From NCBI GenBank assembly GCA_030432315.1, contig JAUIHM010000024.1:1-39787 (forward strand): a stretch of 39,787 nucleotides of DNA, in the 5' to 3' direction. This document shows positions 24,620 through 34,400 of this stretch, one piece after another. Position 1 is the first letter of the stretch. Each line of letters begins with the position of its first letter. The position numbers and the translations under genes are program-made. A model generated the notes under the pieces. It worked only from the letters and a program-made list of their open reading frames with translations, had not been told where the DNA came from and searched no databases. Source of the DNA: Alphaproteobacteria bacterium (GTDB lineage Bacteria > Pseudomonadota > Alphaproteobacteria > Rhodobacterales > Rhodobacteraceae).

Positions 24620-25618
24620 ATGAAGCTGCTCAACTTCATTCTCGGACGGCTGTTTGTCTATGTCATGGTGCTGGTGGTCGGCATGACGATCCTGTTTTTT
24701 GTGCCACGCTTCGCGCCGACCGATCCGGTCGACGCCATGCTGGCCAAGGTCGCCTCGCAGTCCGGCTACATGGAGGCGGCCCAGGTCGATGCCCTGCGCG
24801 CCTCGCTCGCCGATACCTTCGGCCTCCAGGGCAGCATGATCGACCAGTACGGCGCCTTCCTGAAACGGATCTTCCTCACCGCCGATTTCGGCCCGTCGCT
24901 GTCGATGTATCCGACACCGGTGACGGAACTGATCGCCCGGGCCCTGCCCTGGACCTTCGGGCTGCTGTTCACCGCCACGATCATCGCCTGGGTGCTGGGA
25001 AACTTCGTCGGCCTGCTGGCGGGCTGGCGCCCAGAGAGCAACCCGGCGCGGGTGATGGAGGGGATCGCCATCTGCCTCTATCCCGTGCCCTACTACATCG
25101 TCGCCCTGATCCTGAGCGTGCTGTTTTCCTATGTCTGGAGCATCTTTCCGCTGACGACCACCATCCGCGGTGCGCCTTGGAGCTGGGATCTGATCCGCAG
25201 CATCCTCTGGAATTCGTTTCTGCCTGCGGCCTCGATTGTGATCACGGTGTTCGGCTGGTGGATCATCAGCGTAAAAGCCCAGACCACGGCGCTGAAGGAG
25301 GAGGAATTCATCCGCTATGCCCGCCTCAAGGGCCTGTCCGACACCCGGCTGCTGACCCGCTACGTGCTGCCGAATGCCATCCTGCCGCAGATCACCTTTC
25401 TCGCCCTGCAGATTGGCCTGATGTTCAACGGATCGCTGATCACCGAGATCATCTTTGACTACCCGGGCCTCGGGCTGCTGATCTACTCCGCCGTGCTACA
25501 GGGGGACTACAACCTGCTGATGGGCACGATCAGCCTGTCGATCGTAGCAGTGGCGACCGCTACCATGATCATCGATTTCCTCTATCCGCTCGTCGACCCC
25601 CGGATCAGGCATGGCTGA
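24620..25618 (+). CDS. ABC importer permease, DppB/OppB type
   Basis: A 332-residue inner-membrane permease. The N-terminal FILGRLFVYVMVLVVGMTIL followed by FFVPRFAPTDPVDAML is the DppB-type start (first span, then a short periplasmic region). About five further spans follow, and the coupling loop EEEFIRYARLKGLSDTRLLTRYVLPNA is clear. The peptide/nickel/opine family also carries beta-glucosides and other oligosaccharides; linkage to GH172 points to sugar. The gene begins 15 bases after the GH172 stop and overlaps the second permease by 8 bases. Confidence 0.93.
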   Translation: MKLLNFILGRLFVYVMVLVVGMTILFFVPRFAPTDPVDAMLAKVASQSGYMEAAQVDALRASLADTFGLQGSMIDQYGAFLKRIFLTADFGPSLSMYPTPVTELIARALPWTFGLLFTATIIAWVLGNFVGLLAGWRPESNPARVMEGIAICLYPVPYYIVALILSVLFSYVWSIFPLTTTIRGAPWSWDLIRSILWNSFLPAASIVITVFGWWIISVKAQTTALKEEEFIRYARLKGLSDTRLLTRYVLPNAILPQITFLALQIGLMFNGSLITEIIFDYPGLGLLIYSAVLQGDYNLLMGTISLSIVAVATATMIIDFLYPLVDPRIRHG

Positions 25619-26459
25619 CATCAGACATTTCTTTCAGGACAGTCCGTTCCGGCTCCATGTCGGGCTGCTGCTGCTGCTGATCGTCGGCTGCATCGGTCTG
25701 CTGCTGCCTTGGTTCGCGCCGGTCGATCCGCTGGAATGGTATACCGCTCCGCGCAACCAGGCGGCCAGTGCGGCGCACGTGCTCGGCACCACCTCGCTGG
25801 GGCAGGACATCTTCTGGCTGCTGACCTGGGCGGTGCGCAATTCGTTGATCCTCGGTCTTGTCGTGGCGTTCTTTTCCACCCTGATCGGCGTGTTTCTCGG
25901 CCTGACCGCGGGGTATGTCGGCGGTGCCGCCGACCGGTTCCTGTCCTTCCTGATGGACGCGCTGATCTGCATCCCGACCCTGCCGATCCTGATCCTTCTG
26001 GCAGCGCTGTTCGGTGGCCAGCTTGGGCTGACCGCGGCGGGCGTGGCGCTGGTGCTGTTCAACTGGCCCTTTCCGGGTAGGCAGGTGCGCGCGGTGGCCC
26101 TGAGCATGCGTGAGCGGGAGTTCGTCAACGTCGCCTGGTTCAGCGGCGAAAGCCGCACGCGGATCCTGACACGGCACATCTTCCCCTATCTGGCCGGCTG
26201 GTCGGCGGCGAATTTCATCAACACGGTGCTGGTGGTGATTGCCACGGAATCGGCGCTGGCGGTGATCGGCCTGTCCAGCGCCCGCCAGGCGACGATCGGC
26301 ACCATGATCTACTGGGCGCTGGAATACCAGGCGCTGCTGGCCAAACGCTATGTCTGGATTGGCGCACCGGTGCTGGCGATCGTGCTGCTGTTTGTCGGCC
26401 TCTTCCTCGTCTCGTCCGGGCTGGCGATGCGCTCCTCGGACCGGAGGATGAGCGTATGA
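25611..26459 (+). CDS. ABC importer permease, DppC/OppC type
   Basis: A 282-residue second permease that pairs with the DppB-type protein. One N-terminal span (HVGLLLLLIVGCIGLLLPWF) is followed by a short extracytoplasmic loop with HVLGTTSLGQDIFW, the DppC hallmark, and then five spans. The coupling loop is LSMREREFVNVAWFSGES. The ATG at 25611 overlaps the upstream permease and the stop overlaps the first ATPase by 4 bases (ATGA), so these genes are translated as one coupled unit. Confidence 0.93.
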   Translation: MADIRHFFQDSPFRLHVGLLLLLIVGCIGLLLPWFAPVDPLEWYTAPRNQAASAAHVLGTTSLGQDIFWLLTWAVRNSLILGLVVAFFSTLIGVFLGLTAGYVGGAADRFLSFLMDALICIPTLPILILLAALFGGQLGLTAAGVALVLFNWPFPGRQVRAVALSMREREFVNVAWFSGESRTRILTRHIFPYLAGWSAANFINTVLVVIATESALAVIGLSSARQATIGTMIYWALEYQALLAKRYVWIGAPVLAIVLLFVGLFLVSSGLAMRSSDRRMSV

Positions 26460-27250
26460 TTTCGGTGCGCGACGCGGTTCTCGGCTACGGCACTCGCAGT
26501 TTCATCACGGCCGTCAACGGGGTCAGCCTTGACATCGGCAGCAACGAGATCGTCGGCGTGGCCGGCGAATCCGGCAGCGGCAAATCCACCCTGATGCGGG
26601 CGATTTACGGCGATTTCTCCACCGGCCTGCGCCTGAAGGGCGGCAGCATCCGCGGCACCTTCGAGGGCTACGGCACGCTCGACTGCAGTGACATGCGCCG
26701 TGCGTGGTGGGACGCGGTGTCCTACGTGCCGCAAGGCTCGATGAGCGTCCTCAATCCACTGATGAAGGTCGAGAAACAGCTTCTGGACGGCCTGCCGAAA
26801 CGCCAGCGGCTGGCCGGACGCGCCGCGCAGCGCCAGGATCTGGAGAAGTTCCTCGCCGGGCTCGGGCTCGATGCCTCGGTGCTCGACGCCTATCCGCACC
26901 AGCTTTCGGGTGGAATGCGCCAGCGGGTTCTGGTCGCGATTGCCGCCTATGTCAGCCCGAAGCTGATCCTCGCCGACGAGCCGACCACCGCGCTCGACGT
27001 GGTGGTGCAGAAACGTATCCTGCTGATGCTGGTGGAGATCCAGCGCCGGCTGCAGAACACTCTGGTGCTGGTATCCCATGATCTCGGCGTTCACTACCAG
27101 ATCACCGACCGGCTGGTGATCATGTACCGGGGCGAGGTGGTCGAAACCGGAGCCACCGACGAAATATTTTCCAACCCGCAGCATGACTACACGCAGCGCC
27201 TTATCGGTGCGCTGCCGGATCTCGCGGCGCGGCGGGGGGCGGTCTCATGA
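26456..27250 (+). CDS. ABC importer ATPase, DppD/OppD type
   Basis: A 264-residue ATPase, cytoplasmic and membrane-associated. Walker A GESGSGKST lies at 38-46; Q-loop in SYVPQGSM; signature LSGGMRQRVLVA; Walker B LILADEPTTALDV; switch His in LVLVSHDLGVH. The C-terminal oligopeptide-transporter extension with the Fe-S-type cysteines found in some DppD/F proteins is short, without an obvious Cys cluster. It should dimerise with the following ATPase. It overlaps the permease upstream and the ATPase downstream by 4 bases each. Confidence 0.93.
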   Translation: MISVRDAVLGYGTRSFITAVNGVSLDIGSNEIVGVAGESGSGKSTLMRAIYGDFSTGLRLKGGSIRGTFEGYGTLDCSDMRRAWWDAVSYVPQGSMSVLNPLMKVEKQLLDGLPKRQRLAGRAAQRQDLEKFLAGLGLDASVLDAYPHQLSGGMRQRVLVAIAAYVSPKLILADEPTTALDVVVQKRILLMLVEIQRRLQNTLVLVSHDLGVHYQITDRLVIMYRGEVVETGATDEIFSNPQHDYTQRLIGALPDLAARRGAVS

Positions 27251-28149
27251 GCGCCAATCTGCTGGAATTGCGCAATGTCACCCGCATCTACCGGCGCGGC
27301 GGCGGGCTGCTCGGCGGGCAGAAGTTTGCCGCCGTCGACGACGTGAGTTTCACCCTGCCGTCCGAACCCTGCATCTCCTCGATCGTCGGCGAATCCGGCA
27401 GCGGCAAGACCACGATCGCCCGCATGGTGCTGCGGCTGGTCGAGCCGACCTCCGGCACCATGACCCTGCTCGACGAACCGCTGCACGGCCCGCGGGTCAC
27501 CCGCATCGACGATGTCCGGTTCCGCCGCCTGGTGCAGCCGATCTTCCAGAACCCGTTCGAGGCCTTCAGCGCCTATCTGCCGGTGGTGGAATACCTGCGC
27601 CGCACCGCTCTCAACCTTGAGGTGGCGGACAGCCCGCGCGGGGCGGATGCGGCGGTCGATGCCGCCCTGAAACTCGTCGGCCTCGACCTCGCCCGCGTCG
27701 ACGGCAAGTTCATCCGCCAGTTCTCGGGCGGTGAACTGCAGCGCATCAGCGTCGCCCGCGCCCTGATCCCGCAGCCGAAACTGATCGTCGCCGACGAGCC
27801 GGTCAGCATGGTCGATGCCTCGCTGCGCATGAGCATCGTCAACATCTTCAAGCGGATCATGGACGAACAGGGGATCTCGTTCATCTACATCACCCACGAT
27901 CTTTCGACGGCCTATTACCTGTCGGATCACGTCTCGATCATGAATGCCGGACGGATCATCGAATCCGGCACGCCCGCCGACATCCTGGGAAATCCGCGCG
28001 AACAGTATACCCGCGAACTGATGGCCGCGGTGCCCGGCGTCACCGAACGCTGGCCGGAGATCGGCGAAATCAAACGGCAATGGCCCGCCTCCGAGACCGC
28101 GAAAGACGGTCCAGGGGCGGAACGGAACGGGCTGGGACCCGTACACTGA
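27247..28149 (+). CDS. ABC importer ATPase, DppF/OppF type
   Basis: A 300-residue second ATPase. Walker A GESGSGKTT lies at 48-56; the Q-loop is in PIFQNPFEAFSAYLP; signature FSGGELQRISVARAL; Walker B LIVADEPVSMVDAS; switch His in FIYITHDLSTAY. DEPVSMVDAS replaces the commoner DEPTSALD, as often seen in F-type partners. The ~25-residue tail is polar. The ATG overlaps the previous stop (ATGA). The binding-protein gene follows after 21 bases with a strong ribosome-binding site. Confidence 0.93.
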   Translation: MSANLLELRNVTRIYRRGGGLLGGQKFAAVDDVSFTLPSEPCISSIVGESGSGKTTIARMVLRLVEPTSGTMTLLDEPLHGPRVTRIDDVRFRRLVQPIFQNPFEAFSAYLPVVEYLRRTALNLEVADSPRGADAAVDAALKLVGLDLARVDGKFIRQFSGGELQRISVARALIPQPKLIVADEPVSMVDASLRMSIVNIFKRIMDEQGISFIYITHDLSTAYYLSDHVSIMNAGRIIESGTPADILGNPREQYTRELMAAVPGVTERWPEIGEIKRQWPASETAKDGPGAERNGLGPVH

Positions 28150-28170
28150 AAACAAGCTAGGGAGAAGGAA

Positions 28171-30078
28171 ATGCTTACGGCAATTACCGGAAAATACGGT
28201 GGCGGGTACCGCCTGACCCTGACCGCGGCGCTGATGGCCGGAGTGGCCGCTTCGGCAACACTGGCGCAGGAGATGACCGACGTCGGCACGCCGCGCAACG
28301 AAACGCTGATCGTCGACATGCTCAACGCGCGTGTCGGCAATCCGACCAACATGAACAGCTACCAGCAGGGCGTCACCATCAACCACGGTTATCACCAGAT
28401 GGCGGCTTCGCTGCTGTGGGACATCGACACCGCAGGCGGCAGTCAGATCCCGGTACTGGCCGCATCGATGCCGGAGGCGCTGAACGATGATTTCACGAGG
28501 TTCCGCGTGCCGCTGCGCGAGGGCATCACCTGGAGCGACGGCGAGCCGTTCACTGCCGACGACGTGATCTTCACCGACGGCATGATCCGCGGCACCGATG
28601 CGCTGGCCTATTCCGCCGCCTACAGAAACGTGATCGCCTCGATGACCAAGGTTGACGACCATACCATCGAGATCGAAACCACCCGTCCGACGCCGCGCCT
28701 GTCGGTGGTGCTGGGATCAGTGATCTATGGCAACAACTTCTACGTCGTGCCGCAGCACGTCTGGGAAGGTGAGGATCCGGCCACCTTCACCAATTTCCCG
28801 CCGGTGACGATCAGCGCCTACAAATATTCCGATCACGATCCCAACGGGTCCTGGTTCCTCTGGGAGAAGCGCGACGACTGGCAGAATACCGACATCGGCC
28901 AGATGATCGGCGAGCCCGAACCCGATTACGTGCTGTTCCGCTCCTACGGCACCGAGGAACGCCGGGTCCTGGCGATGGCCAATGACGAGATGGACATTCT
29001 GACCGACATCTCGCCGGAAAGTCTAGACATTCTCAAGGGCCAGAACGAAAACGTGCGGGCCTGGTTCACCGACTTTCCCTATGCCAATCTCGACGATCCC
29101 TGCGAGCGGGGCATGCATTTCAACAATGCGGTGGCGCCCTATGACATGTGGCAGACCCGCTGGGCGCTGGCGCTGGCGATCAATCTCGAACAGGCGAGCA
29201 TCGCCACCTTCTCCGGCATGATGCGGGCCTCGCCGCTGGCGATACCGCCGACCGAAGTGCTGATGAACACCTATCACGAGCCGATGACCGAATGGCTGAA
29301 ATCGTTCGAACTCGGGGACGGCTACAAACCCTTCGATCCGGATTATGCGGTGCGTCTGGCGGATAGGCTGCGCGCCGAGGGGATCGAGAACATTCCCGAG
29401 GATCCGGCGGCGGCCCGGGAACTCTTCGGTGTCGGCTGGTGGAAACACGACCCCGAACAGGCGACCAAACTGCTGCTGGATGCGGGCTTCACCAAAGACG
29501 GCGACACCTGGCTGAAACCGGACGGCACCCCCTGGGAAATCACCATCTTCGCGCCTGCCGATTTCGAGGTGCAGTCCCAGCGCCTGGCCTTTGCCGTCGC
29601 CAATGAATGGTCGCGCTTCGGCATTCCGACCCAGGTGCAGCAGATGCAGGCCGGCGCCTTCTTTACCGCCGAGAATGCCGGCAACTACGAGGTCGGTTCC
29701 TATTGGGGTTCGTCCTGCGGCATCATTCCGGACGTGTTCGTGCGCATGGAAGGGTGGCACAAGGACTACGTGCGCCCGATCGGCACACCGGCCTCGTCCA
29801 ACCAGGCCCGCTACGTCGATGATGAACTGAGCGGCTACATCGACACCCTGCGGGAAATCCCCGCCGACGATCCACAGATCGTCGAGGTCGGCACCAACAT
29901 CCTCAAGGAACTGGTGCAGGGTCTGCCCGCCATCGAGATGTTCGGCACTTCGAAATTCGTGCCGGTCAACGAGACCTACTGGACCAACTATCCCTCGGCC
30001 GAAAACTATTACGAAGGCCCGTGGTGGTGGTGGTCGAACTTCAAGTTCATTGCGGCGCAGTTGAAACCGCAGGAATAG
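28171..30078 (+). CDS. Extracellular solute-binding protein, family 5 (oligosaccharide candidate)
   Basis: A 635-residue periplasmic receptor for the ABC importer (SBP_bac_5 family). A signal peptide spans about residues 1-32 (hydrophobic AALMAGVAASATLAQ). Family blocks include RFRVPLREGITWSDGEPFTADDVIFT and ANDEMDILTDISPESL. At over 600 residues it is longer than typical dipeptide receptors (about 530) and closer to oligosaccharide-type members. Its end is aromatic-rich, with four consecutive Trp (EGPWWWWSNF, codons at 30022-30033). AGGGAGAAGGAA precedes the ATG. It is the last gene of the operon, before a G+C-rich hairpin. Confidence 0.93.
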   Translation: MLTAITGKYGGGYRLTLTAALMAGVAASATLAQEMTDVGTPRNETLIVDMLNARVGNPTNMNSYQQGVTINHGYHQMAASLLWDIDTAGGSQIPVLAASMPEALNDDFTRFRVPLREGITWSDGEPFTADDVIFTDGMIRGTDALAYSAAYRNVIASMTKVDDHTIEIETTRPTPRLSVVLGSVIYGNNFYVVPQHVWEGEDPATFTNFPPVTISAYKYSDHDPNGSWFLWEKRDDWQNTDIGQMIGEPEPDYVLFRSYGTEERRVLAMANDEMDILTDISPESLDILKGQNENVRAWFTDFPYANLDDPCERGMHFNNAVAPYDMWQTRWALALAINLEQASIATFSGMMRASPLAIPPTEVLMNTYHEPMTEWLKSFELGDGYKPFDPDYAVRLADRLRAEGIENIPEDPAAARELFGVGWWKHDPEQATKLLLDAGFTKDGDTWLKPDGTPWEITIFAPADFEVQSQRLAFAVANEWSRFGIPTQVQQMQAGAFFTAENAGNYEVGSYWGSSCGIIPDVFVRMEGWHKDYVRPIGTPASSNQARYVDDELSGYIDTLREIPADDPQIVEVGTNILKELVQGLPAIEMFGTSKFVPVNETYWTNYPSAENYYEGPWWWWSNFKFIAAQLKPQE

Positions 30079-30085
30079 GCCGTTC

Positions 30086-30116
30086 GGCCGGAGGCGGCCA
30101 GGCGTCGCCTCCGGCC
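30086..30116 (+). terminator. Stem-loop after the solute-binding-protein gene
   Basis: GGCCGGAGGCG (30086-30096) pairs perfectly with CGCCTCCGGCC (30106-30116) over 11 bp with a 9-base loop, 8 bases past the stop. Only a short T-poor tail follows (CCGACTTTCG), so it may be a weak Rho-independent terminator or a 3'-end stabiliser. The rest of the gap to 30335 holds no gene; TTGACA at 30251 lacks a matching -10. Confidence 0.55.
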
Positions 30117-30335
30117 CCGACTTTCGACGCCGTGGCGGGGCCGCGACGCAGGTGCACACGTCTCGGGCGAGATGTCGTCGCGTGTGTATGAAACGGTCGC
30201 ATCAGGTCCACCCGCGATGGCATTATTCGGCATGTTGCGGTGCCGCACGGTTGACAAGCAACTGCTTTGCCGCGAACCAGTGTTTCTGCGGGCCGGTCTT
30301 CGACGTCAGGGTCAGCGACATCCCGGGGATCCCAC

Positions 30336-31448
30336 ATGCTGAAGCGCCTGTTCATTGCCATTATTCTCCTCGGCCTGCTCGGGGGCGGGCTGGTCGGCTT
30401 CAACATGATGCGCGACAAGGGCATCGCCCAGTTCTTCGCCAACATGCCCGTCGCGCCGCTGGCGGTGACCACCCTAGAAGTGGAAGCGATTTCCTGGACG
30501 CCGGTGATCGAGGCGATCGGCACGGTCAATGCCGCGCGGGGTATCGAACTGACCGTCGAGGCGGCGGGCATCGTCAATTCAGTGACATTCGAGGCCAATC
30601 AGCAGGTCCACGAGGGCGATCTGCTGCTCAATCTCGACGATGCGGTTCAGCGCGCAGACCTCGAAGCGGCCCGCACCCAGGCCGAACTCGACGCTGAGAG
30701 CCGGGACCGTACCCGCGAGTTGCGCACCCGCGGCGTGACCTCCGGTGTCACCCTCGACACGGCTGAGGCAGCCGCTTCGGCATCGCGGGCCCAGGTCGCC
30801 CGCGCCGAAGCGATCCTCGCCCAGAAACAGCTCATCGCGCCGTTCGACGGCACAATCGGCATCCCGCAGGTCGATCCCGGCCAGTACGTCACACCGGGCC
30901 AGCGCATCGCCTCGCTGCAGGATCTCTCGACACTTCACGTGGATTTTACCATTCCCGAACAGCGTTTTTCGGAACTCTCGATCGGCCAGACCGCGCGGCT
31001 GGTGTTCGACGGCGACCGGGACGACCTGACCGGCGAGGTGATCGGCATCGACCCGCGGGTCGATCCGGCCACCCGGCTGGTCTCGGTACGGGTCTCGGTG
31101 GACAATCCCGACGGCACGCTGACGCCCGGGCAGTTCGTCCGCGTTCAGGTGGTCCTGCCCACCGAAGCGGACGTGATCGTGGTGCCGCAGACCGCGCTCG
31201 TGACCAGCCTGTACGGCGACTACGTCTATGCGGTACGCCCGAAGGAGGGGGCAACCGGTCCCGATGGCGCGCCGGTGCTCGAAGCGCGCCAGCTGTTTGT
31301 CACTCCCGGGCGTTTTGCCGAAGGATATGTGGAAATTCTGCGCGGGCTCGAAGCGGGTGAAACCGTGGTCAATGCGGGTCAGAACCGCCTGTCGAACGGC
31401 GCACCGGTGTTTGTTGACAACAGCGCAGAAGCGGAAACCCCGCAATGA
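30336..31448 (+). CDS. RND efflux periplasmic adaptor (HlyD/AcrA family)
   Basis: A 370-residue membrane-fusion protein. An N-terminal anchor or signal (LFIAIILLGLLGGGLVGF) precedes a biotinyl-lipoyl-like half-motif (GIVNSVTFEANQQVHEGDLL), a helical hairpin rich in Ala/Arg/Glu (about 105-165), the second lipoyl half (LIAPFDGTIGIPQVDPGQYV), a beta-barrel domain (FSELSIGQTARLVFDGDRDD) and a membrane-proximal domain. It links the inner-membrane pump to an outer-membrane channel. GGGGA is 7 bases before the ATG at 30336; the longer frame to 30267 lacks support. It overlaps the pump gene by ATGA. No adjacent TetR/MarR regulator is present. Confidence 0.93.
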   Translation: MLKRLFIAIILLGLLGGGLVGFNMMRDKGIAQFFANMPVAPLAVTTLEVEAISWTPVIEAIGTVNAARGIELTVEAAGIVNSVTFEANQQVHEGDLLLNLDDAVQRADLEAARTQAELDAESRDRTRELRTRGVTSGVTLDTAEAAASASRAQVARAEAILAQKQLIAPFDGTIGIPQVDPGQYVTPGQRIASLQDLSTLHVDFTIPEQRFSELSIGQTARLVFDGDRDDLTGEVIGIDPRVDPATRLVSVRVSVDNPDGTLTPGQFVRVQVVLPTEADVIVVPQTALVTSLYGDYVYAVRPKEGATGPDGAPVLEARQLFVTPGRFAEGYVEILRGLEAGETVVNAGQNRLSNGAPVFVDNSAEAETPQ

Positions 31449-34400
31449 ACCTCTCGGCACTCTTCATCCGCCGTCCGGTGCTGTCGACGGTGTTCGGCTG
31501 CCTGATCCTGCTGCTGGGCTTCCAGGGGCTGTTCAATCTGGCGGTGCGCCAGTACCCCGAGGTCGCCGAGACCGTCATCACCGTGACCACCGTGTATCCT
31601 GGCGCCAGCCCCGAGCTGATCCAGGGCTTTGTGACCTCGCCGATTGCCGCCGCGGTCGCCACCGCTGAAAACATCGATTACGTCAGTTCCTCCAGCAGCC
31701 CCTCCGCCAGCACCGTAACCGTCCGCATGAAGCTGGGCGCTGATCCCGACGTGGCCCTCACCGAGGTGATGTCAAAGGTCCAGCAGGTGCGCAGCCAGTT
31801 GCCCGCAGATGCCAAGGACCCGACCATCGTCAAGGGCACCGGCCAGTCGTTCGCGACCATGTATCTGGCACTGCAGAACCCCAACATGACGCCGGAACAG
31901 CTTACGGAATACATTGAGCGGGTGATCCGGCCCCGGATGTCGACCATCGAGGGGCTTGCCGACGTGCAGGTGATCGGCGCGGCGGATTACGCGATGCGGG
32001 TCTGGATCGATCCGGTTCAGCTGGCCGCGAGGGCGCTCACCGCCTCCGACGTCGTTCAGGCCATCAACGCCTCCAACTTCCTCGCGGCACCGGGCAAGAC
32101 GCTCAATTCCCTGGTAACCTATCCGATCTCGGTCCGCTCGACCCTGCAGACGCCCGAGGCGTTCGGCGCCCTGCCGGTCAAGGCCGACGGCGACAGTGTC
32201 GTGCGGCTCCGTGATGTCGCCCGCGTCGAACTCGGCGCCACCAGCAGCGACACCATCGTCAATTTCAACGGCGAGCGCGGCACGTTCATCGGCGCGTTTC
32301 CCTCTCCGTCGGCCAATCCGATCGACATGGCCGATGCCGTCCTCGCCGAACTTCCGGCCATCCGCGACTCGCTGCCCGACGGAATGACAATTACCCTGAT
32401 GTACAACGCAACCGAGGCGATCAGCGCGTCGATTGACGAGGTGTTCAAAACCATCATCGAGGCGGTCGCGATTGTGGTGATCGTGATCCTTCTGTTCCTC
32501 GGCTCGTTCCGCTCGGTGGTGATGCCGGTGGTGACGATTCCGCTGTCACTGATCGGCGTCGGCTTCTTCCTGTTCATGATGGGCTATTCGATCAACCTGC
32601 TTTCGTTGCTGGCGATGGTTCTGGCCATTGGTCTTGTGGTGGACGACGCAATCGTCGTTGTGGAAAACATCCACCGTCACATCGAGGAAGGGCTGACGCC
32701 GATGGAGGCGGCGCTGACCGGGATGCGGGAAATTTCCGGGCCGGTGGTGGCCATGACCATTACCCTCGCCGCGGTCTTTGCCCCGCTGGCCTTCACCGCC
32801 GGTCTGACCGGGTCGCTGTTCCGCGAATTCGCCCTCACGCTTGCCGGGGCCGTGGTCATTTCCGGCGCGGTGGCGCTGACGATTACCCCGATGATGGCGG
32901 CGCGCCTGCTCAAACAGGGCGGGCACAGCCGCTTTCAGAAGGCGATCGACGCCGGCTTCGACCGCCTTGCCAACTGGTATGAACGTCGGGTCGCAAGCTC
33001 GCTCGACTACCGTCCCGTGACCATGCTCATGGTGCTGGTCCTCGTCGGTCTGACCGGGTTCCTGTTCCTCAAGACCAGTGGCGAACTGGCGCCGGAAGAG
33101 GATGCCGGGGCGCTGTTCGCGGTGGTGAATGCACCGAGTTACGCAACCTCCGACTACACGCAGAAATACGTCTCGCAGATCAGGGAAGTGACCAGGGATC
33201 TGCCGGAACTCGACGCCAATTTCTCCATCGTCGGCATGGGCGGTGGCACCAACTCGGGCTTTGCCATCTGGGCCTTCGACGACTGGGCCGAGCGCGAACG
33301 CTCGCAAAAGCAGATCCAGGGCGACATCCAGGGCCGGCTGTCGAAGGTCTCCGGCGTCCAGGCCTTCGTTTTCGCCCCGCCCTCGCTGCCGGGCGCCGGC
33401 GGCGGTCTGCCGATCTCGATGGTGATCCAGTCGACCGGCACACCCGCCCAGGTGTTCGAAGTCGCCGATGAAGTCAAAAAGGCGGCCGAGGCCTCCGGCA
33501 AGTTCATCGTCGTGCAGAATTCGCTCTCGTTCAATGCGCGCGAGGTGGTGGTTACCATTGACCGCGACCGTGCCGCTGCCCTCAACCTGCCGATCAGCGA
33601 CGTGGGCGCGACGCTGTCGCTGCTGGTCGGTGACGGGGCGGTGGCCCAGTTCGACCGGGATTCCAACAGCTACGACATCATCGTTCAGGTGCCGCGCGAG
33701 TTTCGCAACAATCCCGGCCGGCTCGGCGAGTTTTTCGTCCGCAGCACCACCGGCGAGATGGTGCCATTGTCGGCCGTCGTCAGCGTATCGACCAATGTGA
33801 CCGCCACCGCGATCGAACAGTTCGACCAGCTGAACTCCTCGACCATCTCCGCCCTGCCGCTGCCCGGCGTCACCACCGGCGAGGGCCTGCAGACCATCGT
33901 CGACATCGCCCGGCCGCTGCTCCCGGACGGGTTTTTCATCGAATATTCCGGCCAGTCGCGGCTGGAAATCGAGGAGGGCAACACCATCCTGATCGCCTTC
34001 GCGCTGGCAATCGTCGTGATCTACCTCGTGCTCGCCGCCCAGTTTGAAAGTTTCCGGGATCCGCTGATCATCCTGATGTCGGTGCCGCTGTCGATCTTCG
34101 GCGCGATCGTGCCGCTCAACATCGGCCTCGGTACCCTCAACATCTACACCCAGGTCGGCATGATCACCCTGATCGGACTGATCACCAAGCACGGCATCCT
34201 GATCGTTGAATTCGCCAACCAGCAGCGCCGGGAACACGGGATGAACCGCCGCCAGGCGGTGGTCGCCGCCGCCAAGGTGCGGCTGCGGCCGATCCTGATG
34301 ACCACGGCGGCCATGTCGCTCGGGGTGGTTCCGCTGATCCTCGCCGCCGGCGCCGGTGCCGCGGCGCGCTATTCCATGGGGCTGGTGATCTTCACCGGCA

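Noticed and set aside
30251-30280. TTGACA as a -35 box of an RND operon promoter
   Set aside because: At 16-18 bases downstream there is no sequence resembling a -10 hexamer.
32546-34237. Long open frame (about 560 codons) antisense to the RND pump
   Set aside because: It is an antisense shadow produced by the high-GC codon pattern of the pump gene; its composition is His/Gly/Arg-rich without any domain. The same applies to the long antisense frames over valS, cpaF, tolC and the ABC genes.
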